Positions 56,494 through 64,000 of a DNA stretch of 64,000 nucleotides are shown here, one piece after another. The stretch covers positions 434,001 to 498,000 of the forward strand of contig NZ_JAAORM010000002.1 in assembly GCF_017695965.1 (NCBI RefSeq), in the 5' to 3' direction. This stretch comes from Prochlorococcus marinus CUG1416 (GTDB lineage: Bacteria; Cyanobacteriota; Cyanobacteriia; PCC-6307; Cyanobiaceae). Numbering within the stretch: position 1 is the first letter of the stretch; every line of letters begins with the position of its first letter. Made by a program: the position numbers and the translations under genes. The notes under the pieces were generated by a model, which saw only the letters and a program-made list of their open reading frames with translations, was not told the DNA's origin and searched no databases.

Positions 56494-57660
56494 TTACTTT
56501 TTTTCTCTTATTAATACTATAGGGGTTTTTTCATCTCCATTGCCAGCTGGATTAGATATTAAGTTTCTTTTGAGTATTTTGTTTACTTTTTTATTTGAAC
56601 TAGCTAAGACTTTCACACCTCCAAGATCATTAACATCGACTACAGCAACATCTATATTTAGATAGTTCGAGACCTCCCTACAAAATAACTCCGCATTGAG
56701 AGGACCCATAACTATACTCTTGTCGTAAGGCGTAACTGTACCGCTTATATCATCAATGAGAGATGATTCTGAACCAGTTAACCTATAAAACATACCTTTA
56801 ATACCAACTAATTTGAAGAGAAATCCAACAATTAGTGCAAAGGTTATTCTTGTGACTCCAATTCTATTTATTAACAATTGCATTCCGCAAGCTGTTGCGA
56901 GACTGCTTGTAGGGTGAAAAAAATAACATAAAGCTTTCGAAAATAAACTATAGTCTAAATTTTGAGGGGAAATATATCTATTTTGCATAATCGCTAGCGG
57001 ACTCTCACCGATGGTTAAAATATCATTTTTTTCTACAATTCCATTACAGTATTTGATCACAGTATTTACTGGATTATCAAAGCAACCAAGTAAATCAGTT
57101 TTAATAGCAAAAGCATTATATTTATTATTTATTGGAATTTCAAAAACTTCTTTCGGCCTTTGTTTTTGACCATCTAAATTAATTAACAAACAATCATTAT
57201 TAGTTGAAATTCCAAAATGTCCATAGTTCTCCCAATATATTTTTAACCATAGATATTTTATTTTTTTTCTAAAATTATTATTGCTAAATCTATATATGAT
57301 TCTTACAAATAATTCTGCATTTGACTTGATAATTGTTGTTGGCCAGTAATTATTTAAATTCTTAATTTTATTATTTTCATATATATAAATATCTTCTTGA
57401 TAATTTAAATTCTGGCAATATTCGTTTCCTTTACTTTTAAAAAAATCCAATTCAAAATTCATATTAGTTACCATTGTCTCTTTGGTTTTACTTTTATTAG
57501 TTATTTTTAAATCAATAATTAATTCGTTTAAACCATCCTTTTTTTTGATTTTGTAATTTATGGGTACCAGATCTAACTTTGATTTGGGTGAGTTTTTAAT
57601 ATATAAATCTGAAAGAATTAAAAAAAACAGTAAAAATAAAAGGATATTTATAAATAACAT
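56494..57660 (-). CDS. CofE-like (F420-0:glutamyl ligase-type) membrane-anchored protein
   Basis: The 388-residue protein has an N-terminal membrane helix (about 1-20) and an uncharacterised domain (20-180). A C-terminal CofE-like domain follows: FAIKTDLLGCFDNPVNTVIK, ILTIGESPLAIMQNRYISP, SLIDDISGTVTPYDKSIVMG and VAVVDVNDLGGVKVLASS. Canonical CofE adds glutamate to F420-0. No F420 pathway genes are nearby, so the reaction here is unknown. It abuts the GNAT-like gene without a gap. Confidence 0.75.
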   Translation of the reverse strand: MLFINILLFLLFFLILSDLYIKNSPKSKLDLVPINYKIKKKDGLNELIIDLKITNKSKTKETMVTNMNFELDFFKSKGNEYCQNLNYQEDIYIYENNKIKNLNNYWPTTIIKSNAELFVRIIYRFSNNNFRKKIKYLWLKIYWENYGHFGISTNNDCLLINLDGQKQRPKEVFEIPINNKYNAFAIKTDLLGCFDNPVNTVIKYCNGIVEKNDILTIGESPLAIMQNRYISPQNLDYSLFSKALCYFFHPTSSLATACGMQLLINRIGVTRITFALIVGFLFKLVGIKGMFYRLTGSESSLIDDISGTVTPYDKSIVMGPLNAELFCREVSNYLNIDVAVVDVNDLGGVKVLASSNKKVNKILKRNLISNPAGNGDEKTPIVLIREKK

Positions 57661-57672
57661 GTTTTCAAATTG

Positions 57673-58224
57673 TTAATTATTTTTAGTGTCTTTTGTTTCT
57701 GAAATTGTACTATTGTATTCATTAAAAGCTTCTACTGAAAATGAGCTATCAGTTTCTATTTCGATTCCTGTTGATTCACTAATAAGTTTGTTCAAATCAC
57801 CAAAGTCAACCATCCCATTGCTATCAAATTTAACTTGTCCATTACTATCAATAATAATTGTTTGAGGAATTAATCCATTCCAATAAAAATTGGGTTGAGT
57901 TGGTAGATCAGATTTCAATTCATTTTGTAATTCATCTGTGGTTAAAGCAATAATATCTATATTTTCCCTCCATATTAAATCTAAACCTGATATGACCGGA
58001 GCCATTGCTTTGCTGTCAGAACTATCGTCAAGGTAGAAAAATAGAATAGATACCCTTTTATTCTTTAATGAATCCTTGAGTGTTGTCTTTGGAGGAACTA
58101 TTGCACCATTACCTGCATATATAGGAAAGATGTTGCCGTCATAACTATTAGTATCTCTATAAGCATTTGCTTTATATGGACTTAAGAAGATTAATGCTAT
58201 TAAGAACCATTGAAATATTTTCAT
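57673..58224 (-). CDS. thioredoxin-like secreted/lumenal protein, possible PSI accumulation factor
   Basis: The 183-residue protein has a signal peptide (about 1-21, SPYKANA) and a thioredoxin-like core: RVSILFFYLDDSSDSKAMAP, LTTDELQNELKS and QTIIIDSNGQVKFDSNGM. The usual CxxC is absent (DSSDSK at that place), so it is not a disulfide reductase. I recall a cyanobacterial thylakoid protein family of this kind (Slr1796 type) needed for photosystem I accumulation. That link is moderate confidence. Confidence 0.65.
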   Translation of the reverse strand: MKIFQWFLIALIFLSPYKANAYRDTNSYDGNIFPIYAGNGAIVPPKTTLKDSLKNKRVSILFFYLDDSSDSKAMAPVISGLDLIWRENIDIIALTTDELQNELKSDLPTQPNFYWNGLIPQTIIIDSNGQVKFDSNGMVDFGDLNKLISESTGIEIETDSSFSVEAFNEYNSTISETKDTKNN

Positions 58225-58238
58225 TAAAGATTTAAAAC

Positions 58239-59894
58239 TTACTTGGAACTTGATCTTCCTAATCCTTGGAGGATTCCTTTACCAACTAAACCGATAGCTT
58301 TGCCTACGACTTTTGTTAGGAAAGTTACGAAAAGATTACCGATATACTTTACCGCAATTTCTAACTGGGGTGCTACGGCATCTCTTATCTCAACTAATAA
58401 TGTAACTTGTTTTTGAAGCCATTCTAAATTCTCTAGTTCTTTCTCCCTATTTTCATTTTTAAAGTATCGGGTAAACTTTTCATCTATAATATCAATATAT
58501 TCTCTTTTACTCTCATATAAGTATATAGGCATATAAATGTAGTCATGCCAGCGATTGTAGTTATTAATATTATTTCTGAACCTTTCAAAATTTCTTGTTG
58601 ATTGTAACTCAGGATTTATAAGTACAGTTCTTAATTCAGGCCAAGAAGAACAAATATTAAAGATCTCAGAAGCCAATAAATTACAGTTCCTTATTGTCCA
58701 ATTCGAAATTATGTTTTCAAGTATTAGAAATGATTCTGTCTCATATAAAGGTAGTAATTTTCCATCATACTCAAGAGCTTCATTTTTAATAATTGGCTCA
58801 ATAAACATTATTGATTCATGAGATTCTCTATCTATCTCTTCACAACTTACTTCACTGTAAATAAAATCATTTATTGAAATAGATTCGTTTCCTTTTCTTA
58901 ATCTAAAATAGCTGTCTGTAATGTTTGATATCGTATTAACTTTAAGTTCTTTTATAAGAGAATTTAAATCATCTTTAAAATCATTTTCTTTATAGTTTTC
59001 TTTAATATTTTTTACTAAATTATTTAATTCGTCTAACATTTTGACTATTAGACGTGAAATGAACTCTTTCTTTATTCCAGAGAGAATTATTGATGAATTA
59101 TTAAATTCAACCTGTAAGTTAGTTGAGCTATATCTTTCTTTTAGTCTATTTAAGATTAAATTCCATATTTCTATAGTATCTTTATCTTTAATAAATATAG
59201 TATTTTTATTTTCAAGATTAATTGTATTCTCGGTATAAATCGCCTCTGTATAAAGTTCTAGTGAATTACCCCATAAGAAAATAAGAAAAGATTTAGCAGT
59301 AATAAGTTCTCTTAGTCTTCCTTTTAAAATAAATTTATAAAATTCTGGAGTTGAATCAGAGTTAAGATATTTGAATATATAGTTAATTTCAGAATCTATT
59401 TGTTTAAGACCAGAAGTTAGAATTTTTTGACTAAAAGAGAGAGGCTTATTTTTGTTTAATTGAACTCGGGAATTATTTTCAATATCAAAGACCCTTCCTC
59501 CATTTAAAATGGTATCAATGGATTCAAGAACTTTTTCTGCACTGGGATTTAAAAGAAAACCTTCAGCATTTAACGATGGAGAGGTATTTGCTTCATAAAT
59601 AAGTTCTCCAGAGAGAATTATAAGAAACTTTGACTCATCATATCTTTCTCTTAATTTTAATAATTCTAACCTTATAAGATCTTCTGATTGGAAATTAAGA
59701 ACATTCCATATAACTAAATCCGGAGTTTTATCACCTGTTCCATTATTAAAATTAATGTCTAAATTTTGGTCTAGTGATGTTAACTTAAGCGATAAAGATT
59801 CTGCTATTAAGCTTGGAGCAATAATCAATATCGATTTTTTTGAAATTAATTCCAAGACTAGATTTCTTATCTCTAATACAAAATTAACTAACAA
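58239..59894 (-). CDS. DUF3685 protein with a pseudo-receiver N-terminus
   Basis: The 551-residue protein starts with TTG (59894). Residues about 18-140 look like a response-regulator receiver (SILIIAPSLIAESLSLKLTS), but the phospho-acceptor strand reads PDLVIWNV instead of PDLVxxD, so phosphorylation is unlikely. The rest matches cyanobacterial DUF3685 and ends in a hydrophobic helix (VGKAIGLVGKGILQGL). Function is unknown. It is followed closely by the thioredoxin-like gene, 14 bp downstream. Confidence 0.75.
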   Translation of the reverse strand: MLVNFVLEIRNLVLELISKKSILIIAPSLIAESLSLKLTSLDQNLDINFNNGTGDKTPDLVIWNVLNFQSEDLIRLELLKLRERYDESKFLIILSGELIYEANTSPSLNAEGFLLNPSAEKVLESIDTILNGGRVFDIENNSRVQLNKNKPLSFSQKILTSGLKQIDSEINYIFKYLNSDSTPEFYKFILKGRLRELITAKSFLIFLWGNSLELYTEAIYTENTINLENKNTIFIKDKDTIEIWNLILNRLKERYSSTNLQVEFNNSSIILSGIKKEFISRLIVKMLDELNNLVKNIKENYKENDFKDDLNSLIKELKVNTISNITDSYFRLRKGNESISINDFIYSEVSCEEIDRESHESIMFIEPIIKNEALEYDGKLLPLYETESFLILENIISNWTIRNCNLLASEIFNICSSWPELRTVLINPELQSTRNFERFRNNINNYNRWHDYIYMPIYLYESKREYIDIIDEKFTRYFKNENREKELENLEWLQKQVTLLVEIRDAVAPQLEIAVKYIGNLFVTFLTKVVGKAIGLVGKGILQGLGRSSSK

Positions 59895-59934
59895 TTACTG
59901 CAAACACCAGCCTTAAATCAATTTTTACAATCTT

Positions 59935-60702
59935 TTAAGCGTAGTAATTTCTGTTTAAATCAAAGTCATTTAATCTTTCTGATGACAATATATTATTCGC
60001 TTCGTTGATCGTGAATTTATTTTCATATAGAGCTTTACCTACAATAACTCCAAATAGTCCAGAGTTTTCAAATTTTACTAACGATAATAAATCAGAAATT
60101 GAACCAACACCTCCTGAGGCTATTACTGGAATATCTGTAATCTCGAGTATGCTTTTTATGAATCCTTCATTTGTCCCTTCTAATGTCCCATCTGTATTTA
60201 TATCTGTAACAATAAAACTAGCTATTTTAAATGAAGAAAACTCCTTTACTAGATCTGTGGCAAAAATATTAGATTGCTCAAGCCAACCCCTTGTACTAAC
60301 TTTTCCATCTTTTGCATCTATCCCAACAATTATCCTTCCAGGAAATTTATTTGATAAGTCTTTAACTAGTTCTTTATTTTCTATCGCAGAGGTTCCCATG
60401 ATAACTTTCTCAATGCCATATGAAAATAATTGTTCTATCCTTTCTTGAGACCTTATCCCCCCACCTATTTGAATAGGTATATTAACTGTTTTTGCAATCT
60501 TTTTTATTGATTTATCGTTTGTTGGGGACCCAGTTTTTGCAGCATCCAAATCAACTATATGTATATATTTAGCCCCTTCGCTTTCCCAAAATTTAGCTTG
60601 CTCATGAGGCTCTTTGGTAAAGTCTTTTCTTTTATTAAAGTCGCCTTTAAAAAGCCTTACACACTTACCATTCATTAAATCAATTGCAGGTATTAGGTCC
60701 AT
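59935..60702 (-). CDS. hisA: HisA, 1-(5-phosphoribosyl)-5-[(5-phosphoribosylamino)methylideneamino]imidazole-4-carboxamide isomerase
   Basis: The 255-residue half-barrel-duplicated enzyme has AIDLMNGKCVRLFKGDF with the catalytic Asp, IQIGGGIRSQERIEQL and VTDINTDGTLEG with the second Asp, plus the phosphate motif ASGGVGSISDL. It catalyses an Amadori rearrangement in histidine synthesis. It is the first gene of the long minus-strand series. Confidence 0.94.
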   Translation of the reverse strand: MDLIPAIDLMNGKCVRLFKGDFNKRKDFTKEPHEQAKFWESEGAKYIHIVDLDAAKTGSPTNDKSIKKIAKTVNIPIQIGGGIRSQERIEQLFSYGIEKVIMGTSAIENKELVKDLSNKFPGRIIVGIDAKDGKVSTRGWLEQSNIFATDLVKEFSSFKIASFIVTDINTDGTLEGTNEGFIKSILEITDIPVIASGGVGSISDLLSLVKFENSGLFGVIVGKALYENKFTINEANNILSSERLNDFDLNRNYYA

Positions 60703-60794
60703 AGAATCATCCTTTTCATTAATTACTTATTAGTAGTACTATTCAATATGTAATTCTATTTAAGATTACTACTTCAGTTAAATATTTTTTGAAT

Positions 60795-61715
60795 ATGAAA
60801 ATTCTTGTAATGGGTGGCACTAGATTTGTTGGCAAGTCTTTGGTTGGAAAGTTATTAAGTAAAAATTATGATATTGATATTTTCACAAGAGGTAATAAAA
60901 GTAATCCTGAAAAAACAAATTTAATTAAGGGTGATAGAAATAATTCAGAAGATATCGTCAAGCTAAGAAATAAAAAGTATGATGTTGTTTATGATATTTC
61001 TGGACGAGAGTTAGAGCAAACCAAACTTCTTTTAGAAAATTTAGATAACTCTTTCCAGAGATATATATATGTCAGCTCTGCTGGTGTTTATAAAGATAAT
61101 TGTGAACTACCCTTATCCGAAGTTGATCCAATTGATCCAGATAGTAGGCACAAAGGAAAGTTTGAGACAGAAAATTGGTTAAAAAACCAAAAAATTCCTT
61201 TTACAAGTTTTAGACCTACTTATATTTATGGACCAGGAAATTATAATAAAATTGAAAATTGGTTTTTTGAAAGGTTATTTACTAAAAAATCTATACCAAT
61301 CCCTGGTGACGGTTCTTTAATTACTCAGCTAGGCCATGTTTCTGATCTAACTGATGTAATGATTAGGTGCATAAATTTTGAAAATTCCAAAAATAATATT
61401 TACAACTGTTCAGGTGAAAAAGGAGTTACAATAAAGGGTTTAATTTATTTTTGTGCGAATGTTCTTGGATTAAACCAAAATGAGATTTCTTTGAGAACAT
61501 TTGATTATCAAAAATTAGATCCTAAATCTCGAAAGGGATTTCCAATTAGATTAAATCATTATCAGACTGATATCTCTAAGATTAAATGTGATTTAGAGTG
61601 GATGCCATCTTTTGATTTACGTAGTGGTTTAAAGGATAGTTTTATGAAAGATTTTAATAATAAAAAGAGTGAGGAGTTTGATGAAAATTCAGATAATATT
61701 CTTTTTAATTCTTAA
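60795..61715 (+). CDS. CSP41-like NAD-dependent epimerase-family protein
   Basis: I prefer the ATG at 60795 (MKILVMGGTRFVGKSLVGKL, 306 residues) over TTG at 60789. It has the extended-SDR nucleotide motif GGTRFVGKS and SSAGVYKD. The YxxxK catalytic pair is absent: HKGKFETE stands at that place, as in the CSP41 RNA-binding family of plastids and cyanobacteria. So an RNA-stabilising or structural role is more likely than sugar epimerisation, which is inference. Confidence 0.85.
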   Translation: MKILVMGGTRFVGKSLVGKLLSKNYDIDIFTRGNKSNPEKTNLIKGDRNNSEDIVKLRNKKYDVVYDISGRELEQTKLLLENLDNSFQRYIYVSSAGVYKDNCELPLSEVDPIDPDSRHKGKFETENWLKNQKIPFTSFRPTYIYGPGNYNKIENWFFERLFTKKSIPIPGDGSLITQLGHVSDLTDVMIRCINFENSKNNIYNCSGEKGVTIKGLIYFCANVLGLNQNEISLRTFDYQKLDPKSRKGFPIRLNHYQTDISKIKCDLEWMPSFDLRSGLKDSFMKDFNNKKSEEFDENSDNILFNS

Positions 61716-62201
61716 ATAGCCTAATAAAGTCGCAAAAGTCAGAATGAATCCTAACCAATAAAAAATTAATGCCAAATTATTCAATAAGCTTATTTTCAAT
61801 GGTGTAAAGAAAGTGATTACTGATATAAAAAAGAAAAATGTTTTAAATTTACCCAACATAGATGCTGGTAAACCGTCTTTTGTAGAGTTCCTCAGGCTAG
61901 AGATAATTAATTCTCTAAATAAAATTAATGACAAAGACCAGAAAGGTATTAAATTATTTTTACAAAGGAAGATTAAGGGAATTAAATAGAATACTTTATC
62001 GCTTAAGGGATCAAGGATAGCTCCTAATCTGGTTTTAAGATTAAATTTCCTTGCAATTAACCCGTCAAAATAATCAGTTAAACCTCCAATAATAATCAAT
62101 ATAAAGACATAAAAAGGTCTGTTAATTTCTAAAAAAAGTATTAATGGAAATACAAGAAAAAGGCGAGATATCGATAATAAGTTGGGAATATTCAATGTCA
62201 A
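61689..62201 (-). CDS. pgsA: CDP-diacylglycerol-glycerol-3-phosphate 3-phosphatidyltransferase
   Basis: The 170-residue polytopic protein has the CDP-alcohol phosphotransferase motif: DYFDGLIARKFNLKTRLG followed by AILDPLSDK (D-G-x2-A-R-x8-G-x3-D-x3-D). It makes phosphatidylglycerophosphate, the precursor of phosphatidylglycerol, a lipid required by photosystems. Its 3' end overlaps the convergent CSP41-like gene by 27 bp. Confidence 0.9.
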   Translation of the reverse strand: MTLNIPNLLSISRLFLVFPLILFLEINRPFYVFILIIIGGLTDYFDGLIARKFNLKTRLGAILDPLSDKVFYLIPLIFLCKNNLIPFWSLSLILFRELIISSLRNSTKDGLPASMLGKFKTFFFFISVITFFTPLKISLLNNLALIFYWLGFILTFATLLGYLRIKKNII

Positions 62202-62368
62202 ACTTTTAAGATTTTTTCAAAATAACAAACTAGGGTTTGTATATAAAAAATATATTACACTCTCAACAAGCTTAAATTTTTAGTGAAAACTTTAAATGGT
62301 TTTTAATGTTAGATTCTAAAATTTAATTTAAATCTGAATCCTAAAGATTATAAACTCAACTTCTCTTT

Positions 62369-62413
62369 ATGAATGATGATGTTTTATATTACAAAATTAT
62401 TCCTTATATCTAA
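62369..62413 (+). CDS. possible 14-aa leader ORF of the DUF296-glutaredoxin gene
   Basis: The ORF reads MNDDVLYYKIIPYI and stops at TAA (62411-62413) whose last base starts the next ATG (TAATG). Such an arrangement may couple translation or be chance. The roughly 210 bp from 62202 to 62412 otherwise hold no gene I can support. Confidence 0.25.
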   Translation: MNDDVLYYKIIPYI

Positions 62414-63024
62414 TGCAGCCTCATAGCCTAAAGCTATCTCCAGAATCTGATTTGATAAATTCAATTAAAGAATATTCTTTATCGAATAATTTATACGGGT
62501 ATGTTTCTGGAGTGGTTGGTAATCTTAGAACAGTTTGTATTCAATGCCCAGGAAATCAAGAGATAAATAAATTTGAGGGAAATCTAGAGATAGTTTCTTT
62601 AAATGGACATTTTAATAAAGGAGATGTTCATTTACATTTGAGTTTTGCAGATGAGGGATGTAATGTCTTTGGCGGGCATCTTGAGGAGGGATGTATTGTA
62701 AAAAAAGGTACTGATATATTATTACTTTCTTTTGAACAAAAAATTATTAATATCTCTAGTAATGATTTATTAAAAAATGAATCACGTGTAAAAGCATATA
62801 TTTTAAAGGATTGTCCTTGGTCTAAAAGAGCAATTAGGTTGCTTAATTCTTTATCTATTCCTCATGAAGTTTTTTTAATTGATAATGATGAAAACTTTCA
62901 GAAAATAATGGCTAAAAGTAGCCATAATACTTTCCCTCAAATATTTTTGGATAATAAATTTTTTGGAGGATATGATGAACTTTCAGAACAAGCAAAATTG
63001 GATAACTTAAGTTCATTAAAGTAA
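62413..63024 (+). CDS. DUF296 (PPC)-glutaredoxin fusion protein
   Basis: The 203-residue protein joins two domains. Residues about 5-118 are a DUF296/PPC domain with the metal-binding His pattern DVHLHLSFAD (His73, His75) and FGGHLEEG (His89). Residues about 125-203 are a glutaredoxin: the active site CPWS (134-137), NTFPQIFLDNKFFGGYDEL with the cis-Pro and GG motifs. The Ser in place of the second Cys makes it monothiol-like. It may link a nucleotide or metal signal to thiol redox, which is inference. Confidence 0.82.
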   Translation: MQPHSLKLSPESDLINSIKEYSLSNNLYGYVSGVVGNLRTVCIQCPGNQEINKFEGNLEIVSLNGHFNKGDVHLHLSFADEGCNVFGGHLEEGCIVKKGTDILLLSFEQKIINISSNDLLKNESRVKAYILKDCPWSKRAIRLLNSLSIPHEVFLIDNDENFQKIMAKSSHNTFPQIFLDNKFFGGYDELSEQAKLDNLSSLK

Positions 63025-63034
63025 TCTATATTTT

Positions 63035-63223
63035 TTAACTATCACGATTTATAAGTTTTTCAGATACTAATTCATCCTCTAACTGCTTTATTAACCTTGA
63101 TACAAGACTTTGGAATTCTGGTTGACAGCCTTTAAATGCTGCTTTATGTCTTATTGGTTCATTTCTAGTTCTTAAATCAGTAAGCATTAATTGTAATGCG
63201 TCAATTTTGGGGTTTATTTTCAT
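63035..63223 (-). CDS. conserved small hypothetical protein, 62 aa
   Basis: The protein is helical with no signal or membrane segment: KINPKIDALQLMLTDLRTRN, then GCQPEFQSLVSRLIKQLEDE. I recall close relatives in other picocyanobacteria but no function. It converges with the DUF296-glutaredoxin gene, with 10 bp between stops, and lies 26 bp downstream of the NAD(P)-binding gene. Confidence 0.65.
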   Translation of the reverse strand: MKINPKIDALQLMLTDLRTRNEPIRHKAAFKGCQPEFQSLVSRLIKQLEDELVSEKLINRDS

Positions 63224-63249
63224 TGTTTTATTTTATATATTTACATCTT

Positions 63250-63909
63250 TTAAATCATTTGCATAGCTTTTTTAAAAGATATTTTTTTATTATCTTTCGA
63301 ACTTGTTACTTCTATTAATTTATTTATGGATTCTTTGTTTTTTAAAGAATCTATACAACATTGTGCTACTAATCTTCTTGGGATTGATCCATTAATTTGA
63401 GTATCCTCCTTTGAATAATTTATATTTTCTGATTTAATTTCTTCATTTTCCTTTAATCCTCCAGGTCTAATAATAGTCCATTCCAAATCTGAATTTCGTA
63501 GAAGGTGTTCACCTATTTTCTTACAAATAAGAATTAAACCAAACAAGTTTAACGGGTGAAATAATTTACCAGTGCAAAGAGAACTAACTAAAATAACTCT
63601 CTTAATACCAACTCTTTTGCAGCTCTCTAATTGCCTGTATACGCCTAATGCATCAACCTTTGCAGGACCAGTTAAATCTATTGATGCTCTCGCACCAGTG
63701 GCAATTACCAATGCATCAATATCTTTTAAAGCTTTATCAAGTTCTTCTTTTTTGTCTAATTCGACTCTAATTGTTTCTAAACTCTTTAGTCCTTCCGAAA
63801 CTTTTGAATTCTTTCTAATGATTTGCCTTACTTTATATCCTTTCTTAACTGCCTCTTCAGAAATTCTAAAACCTGTTTTCCCCGATGCACCAGTAATTGC
63901 TATTTTCAT
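63250..63909 (-). CDS. NAD(P)-binding atypical SDR protein
   Basis: The 219-residue protein opens with the atypical SDR dinucleotide motif AITGASGKTGFRISEEAVKK and has IDALVIATGARASIDL and VILVSSLCTGK, then WTIIRPGGLKENEE. This matches the NmrA/HSCARG-like or YwnB-type group. There is no clear YxxxK catalytic pair, so it may be an NAD(P)H sensor or a reductase with a different mechanism. Confidence 0.85.
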   Translation of the reverse strand: MKIAITGASGKTGFRISEEAVKKGYKVRQIIRKNSKVSEGLKSLETIRVELDKKEELDKALKDIDALVIATGARASIDLTGPAKVDALGVYRQLESCKRVGIKRVILVSSLCTGKLFHPLNLFGLILICKKIGEHLLRNSDLEWTIIRPGGLKENEEIKSENINYSKEDTQINGSIPRRLVAQCCIDSLKNKESINKLIEVTSSKDNKKISFKKAMQMI

Positions 63910-63931
63910 AATTAAAAAACTAATTTAATTA

Positions 63932-64000
63932 TTATAGAAATTTCTCAGGGCTTTTTACATATAAATTTCTTTTTTCTTTTGGGATAAAGAGTACGACATA
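63932..64000 (-). CDS. possible C-terminus of a gene entering from the right
   Basis: On the minus strand an open frame enters from the window edge and stops at TAA (63932-63934) after 22 codons, ending PKEKRNLYVKSPEKFL. It is 22 bp upstream of the NAD(P)-binding gene start. Such a short frame could be chance, so this is tentative. Confidence 0.3.
   Translation of the reverse strand, partial: YVVLFIPKEKRNLYVKSPEKFL

Noticed and set aside
60005..60448. 147-aa open frame opposite hisA
   Set aside because: Antisense shadow of a clearly conserved gene with no recognisable domain.
1..64000. tRNA or rRNA genes, CRISPR arrays, insertion sequences, prophage or integrase
   Set aside because: I saw no cloverleaf-like segments, spaced direct repeats, transposase or integrase motifs; small RNAs without conserved structure could still be missed.

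Overview
This 64 kb stretch reads as chromosomal DNA of a picocyanobacterium, most likely a high-light-adapted Prochlorococcus. The DNA is strongly AT-rich and the genes are compact, with many 1-4 bp overlaps and several TTG or GTG starts. Photosynthesis genes (petN, thf1/psb29, chlP, ccsA, hemA), Calvin-cycle and pentose-phosphate genes (prk, glpX, fba, rpe, gnd, pgl, glgC), sipA, pcyA and cyanobacterial DUF families (DUF2103, DUF3148, DUF3727, DUF3685) support this. The species call comes from recalled protein families, not from a database search.

Layout. Positions 1-5.3 kb hold a run of small, mostly unrecognised genes on both strands. At the left edge is a truncated DUF2130 protein; the run includes a ribbon-helix-helix-like protein, a lipoprotein, several one-helix membrane proteins and two small helical proteins that look paralogous. 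From 5.3 to 11.6 kb come petN with an overlapping 46-residue membrane ORF, thf1, clpP, ftsH, sipA and a pair of M16 peptidase-like genes. From 11.6 to 15.2 kb, pcyA is tightly coupled to an ABC exporter (devB-devC-devA). From 15.2 to 21.4 kb are a small basic protein, a glycosyltransferase, rpsB-tsf with a structured leader, a coiled-coil protein and recG. From 21.4 to 33.3 kb are a VanX-like dipeptidase, sir, glyS, chlP, a VanY-like peptidase, typA, a DUF309 gene, lptB, ccsA and rpe. From 33.4 to 42.1 kb is a carbon-metabolism block: glpX, hemA, glgC, gnd, pgl, two small genes and ilvD.

From 42.1 to 49.6 kb come a divergent uracil phosphoribosyltransferase homologue, a pentapeptide-repeat protein, a CobW GTPase, a small zinc-ribbon ORF, purS-purQ (ending in a clear terminator), fba, a Gfo/Idh oxidoreductase and accD. 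From 49.7 to 60.7 kb there is a long minus-strand series: hisA, DUF3685, a thioredoxin-like protein, a CofE-like protein, a GNAT-like protein, ruvX, DUF3727, YqeG, proB, lpxD, leuB and prk. The window ends with a CSP41-like epimerase, pgsA, a DUF296-glutaredoxin fusion, a small conserved protein and an NAD(P)-binding protein.

Signals beyond gene calls: a perfect A-B-A'-B' pseudoknot in the rpsB leader; a 31-nt near-perfect palindrome inside hemA; a 12-bp inverted repeat over the putative glpX promoter; a 30-residue ORF coupled at both ends between DUF309 and lptB; a prk of the proteobacterial rather than the usual cyanobacterial class; and a DUF296-glutaredoxin fusion preceded by a tiny overlapping ORF. 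I see no tRNA, rRNA, CRISPR array, insertion sequence or prophage.
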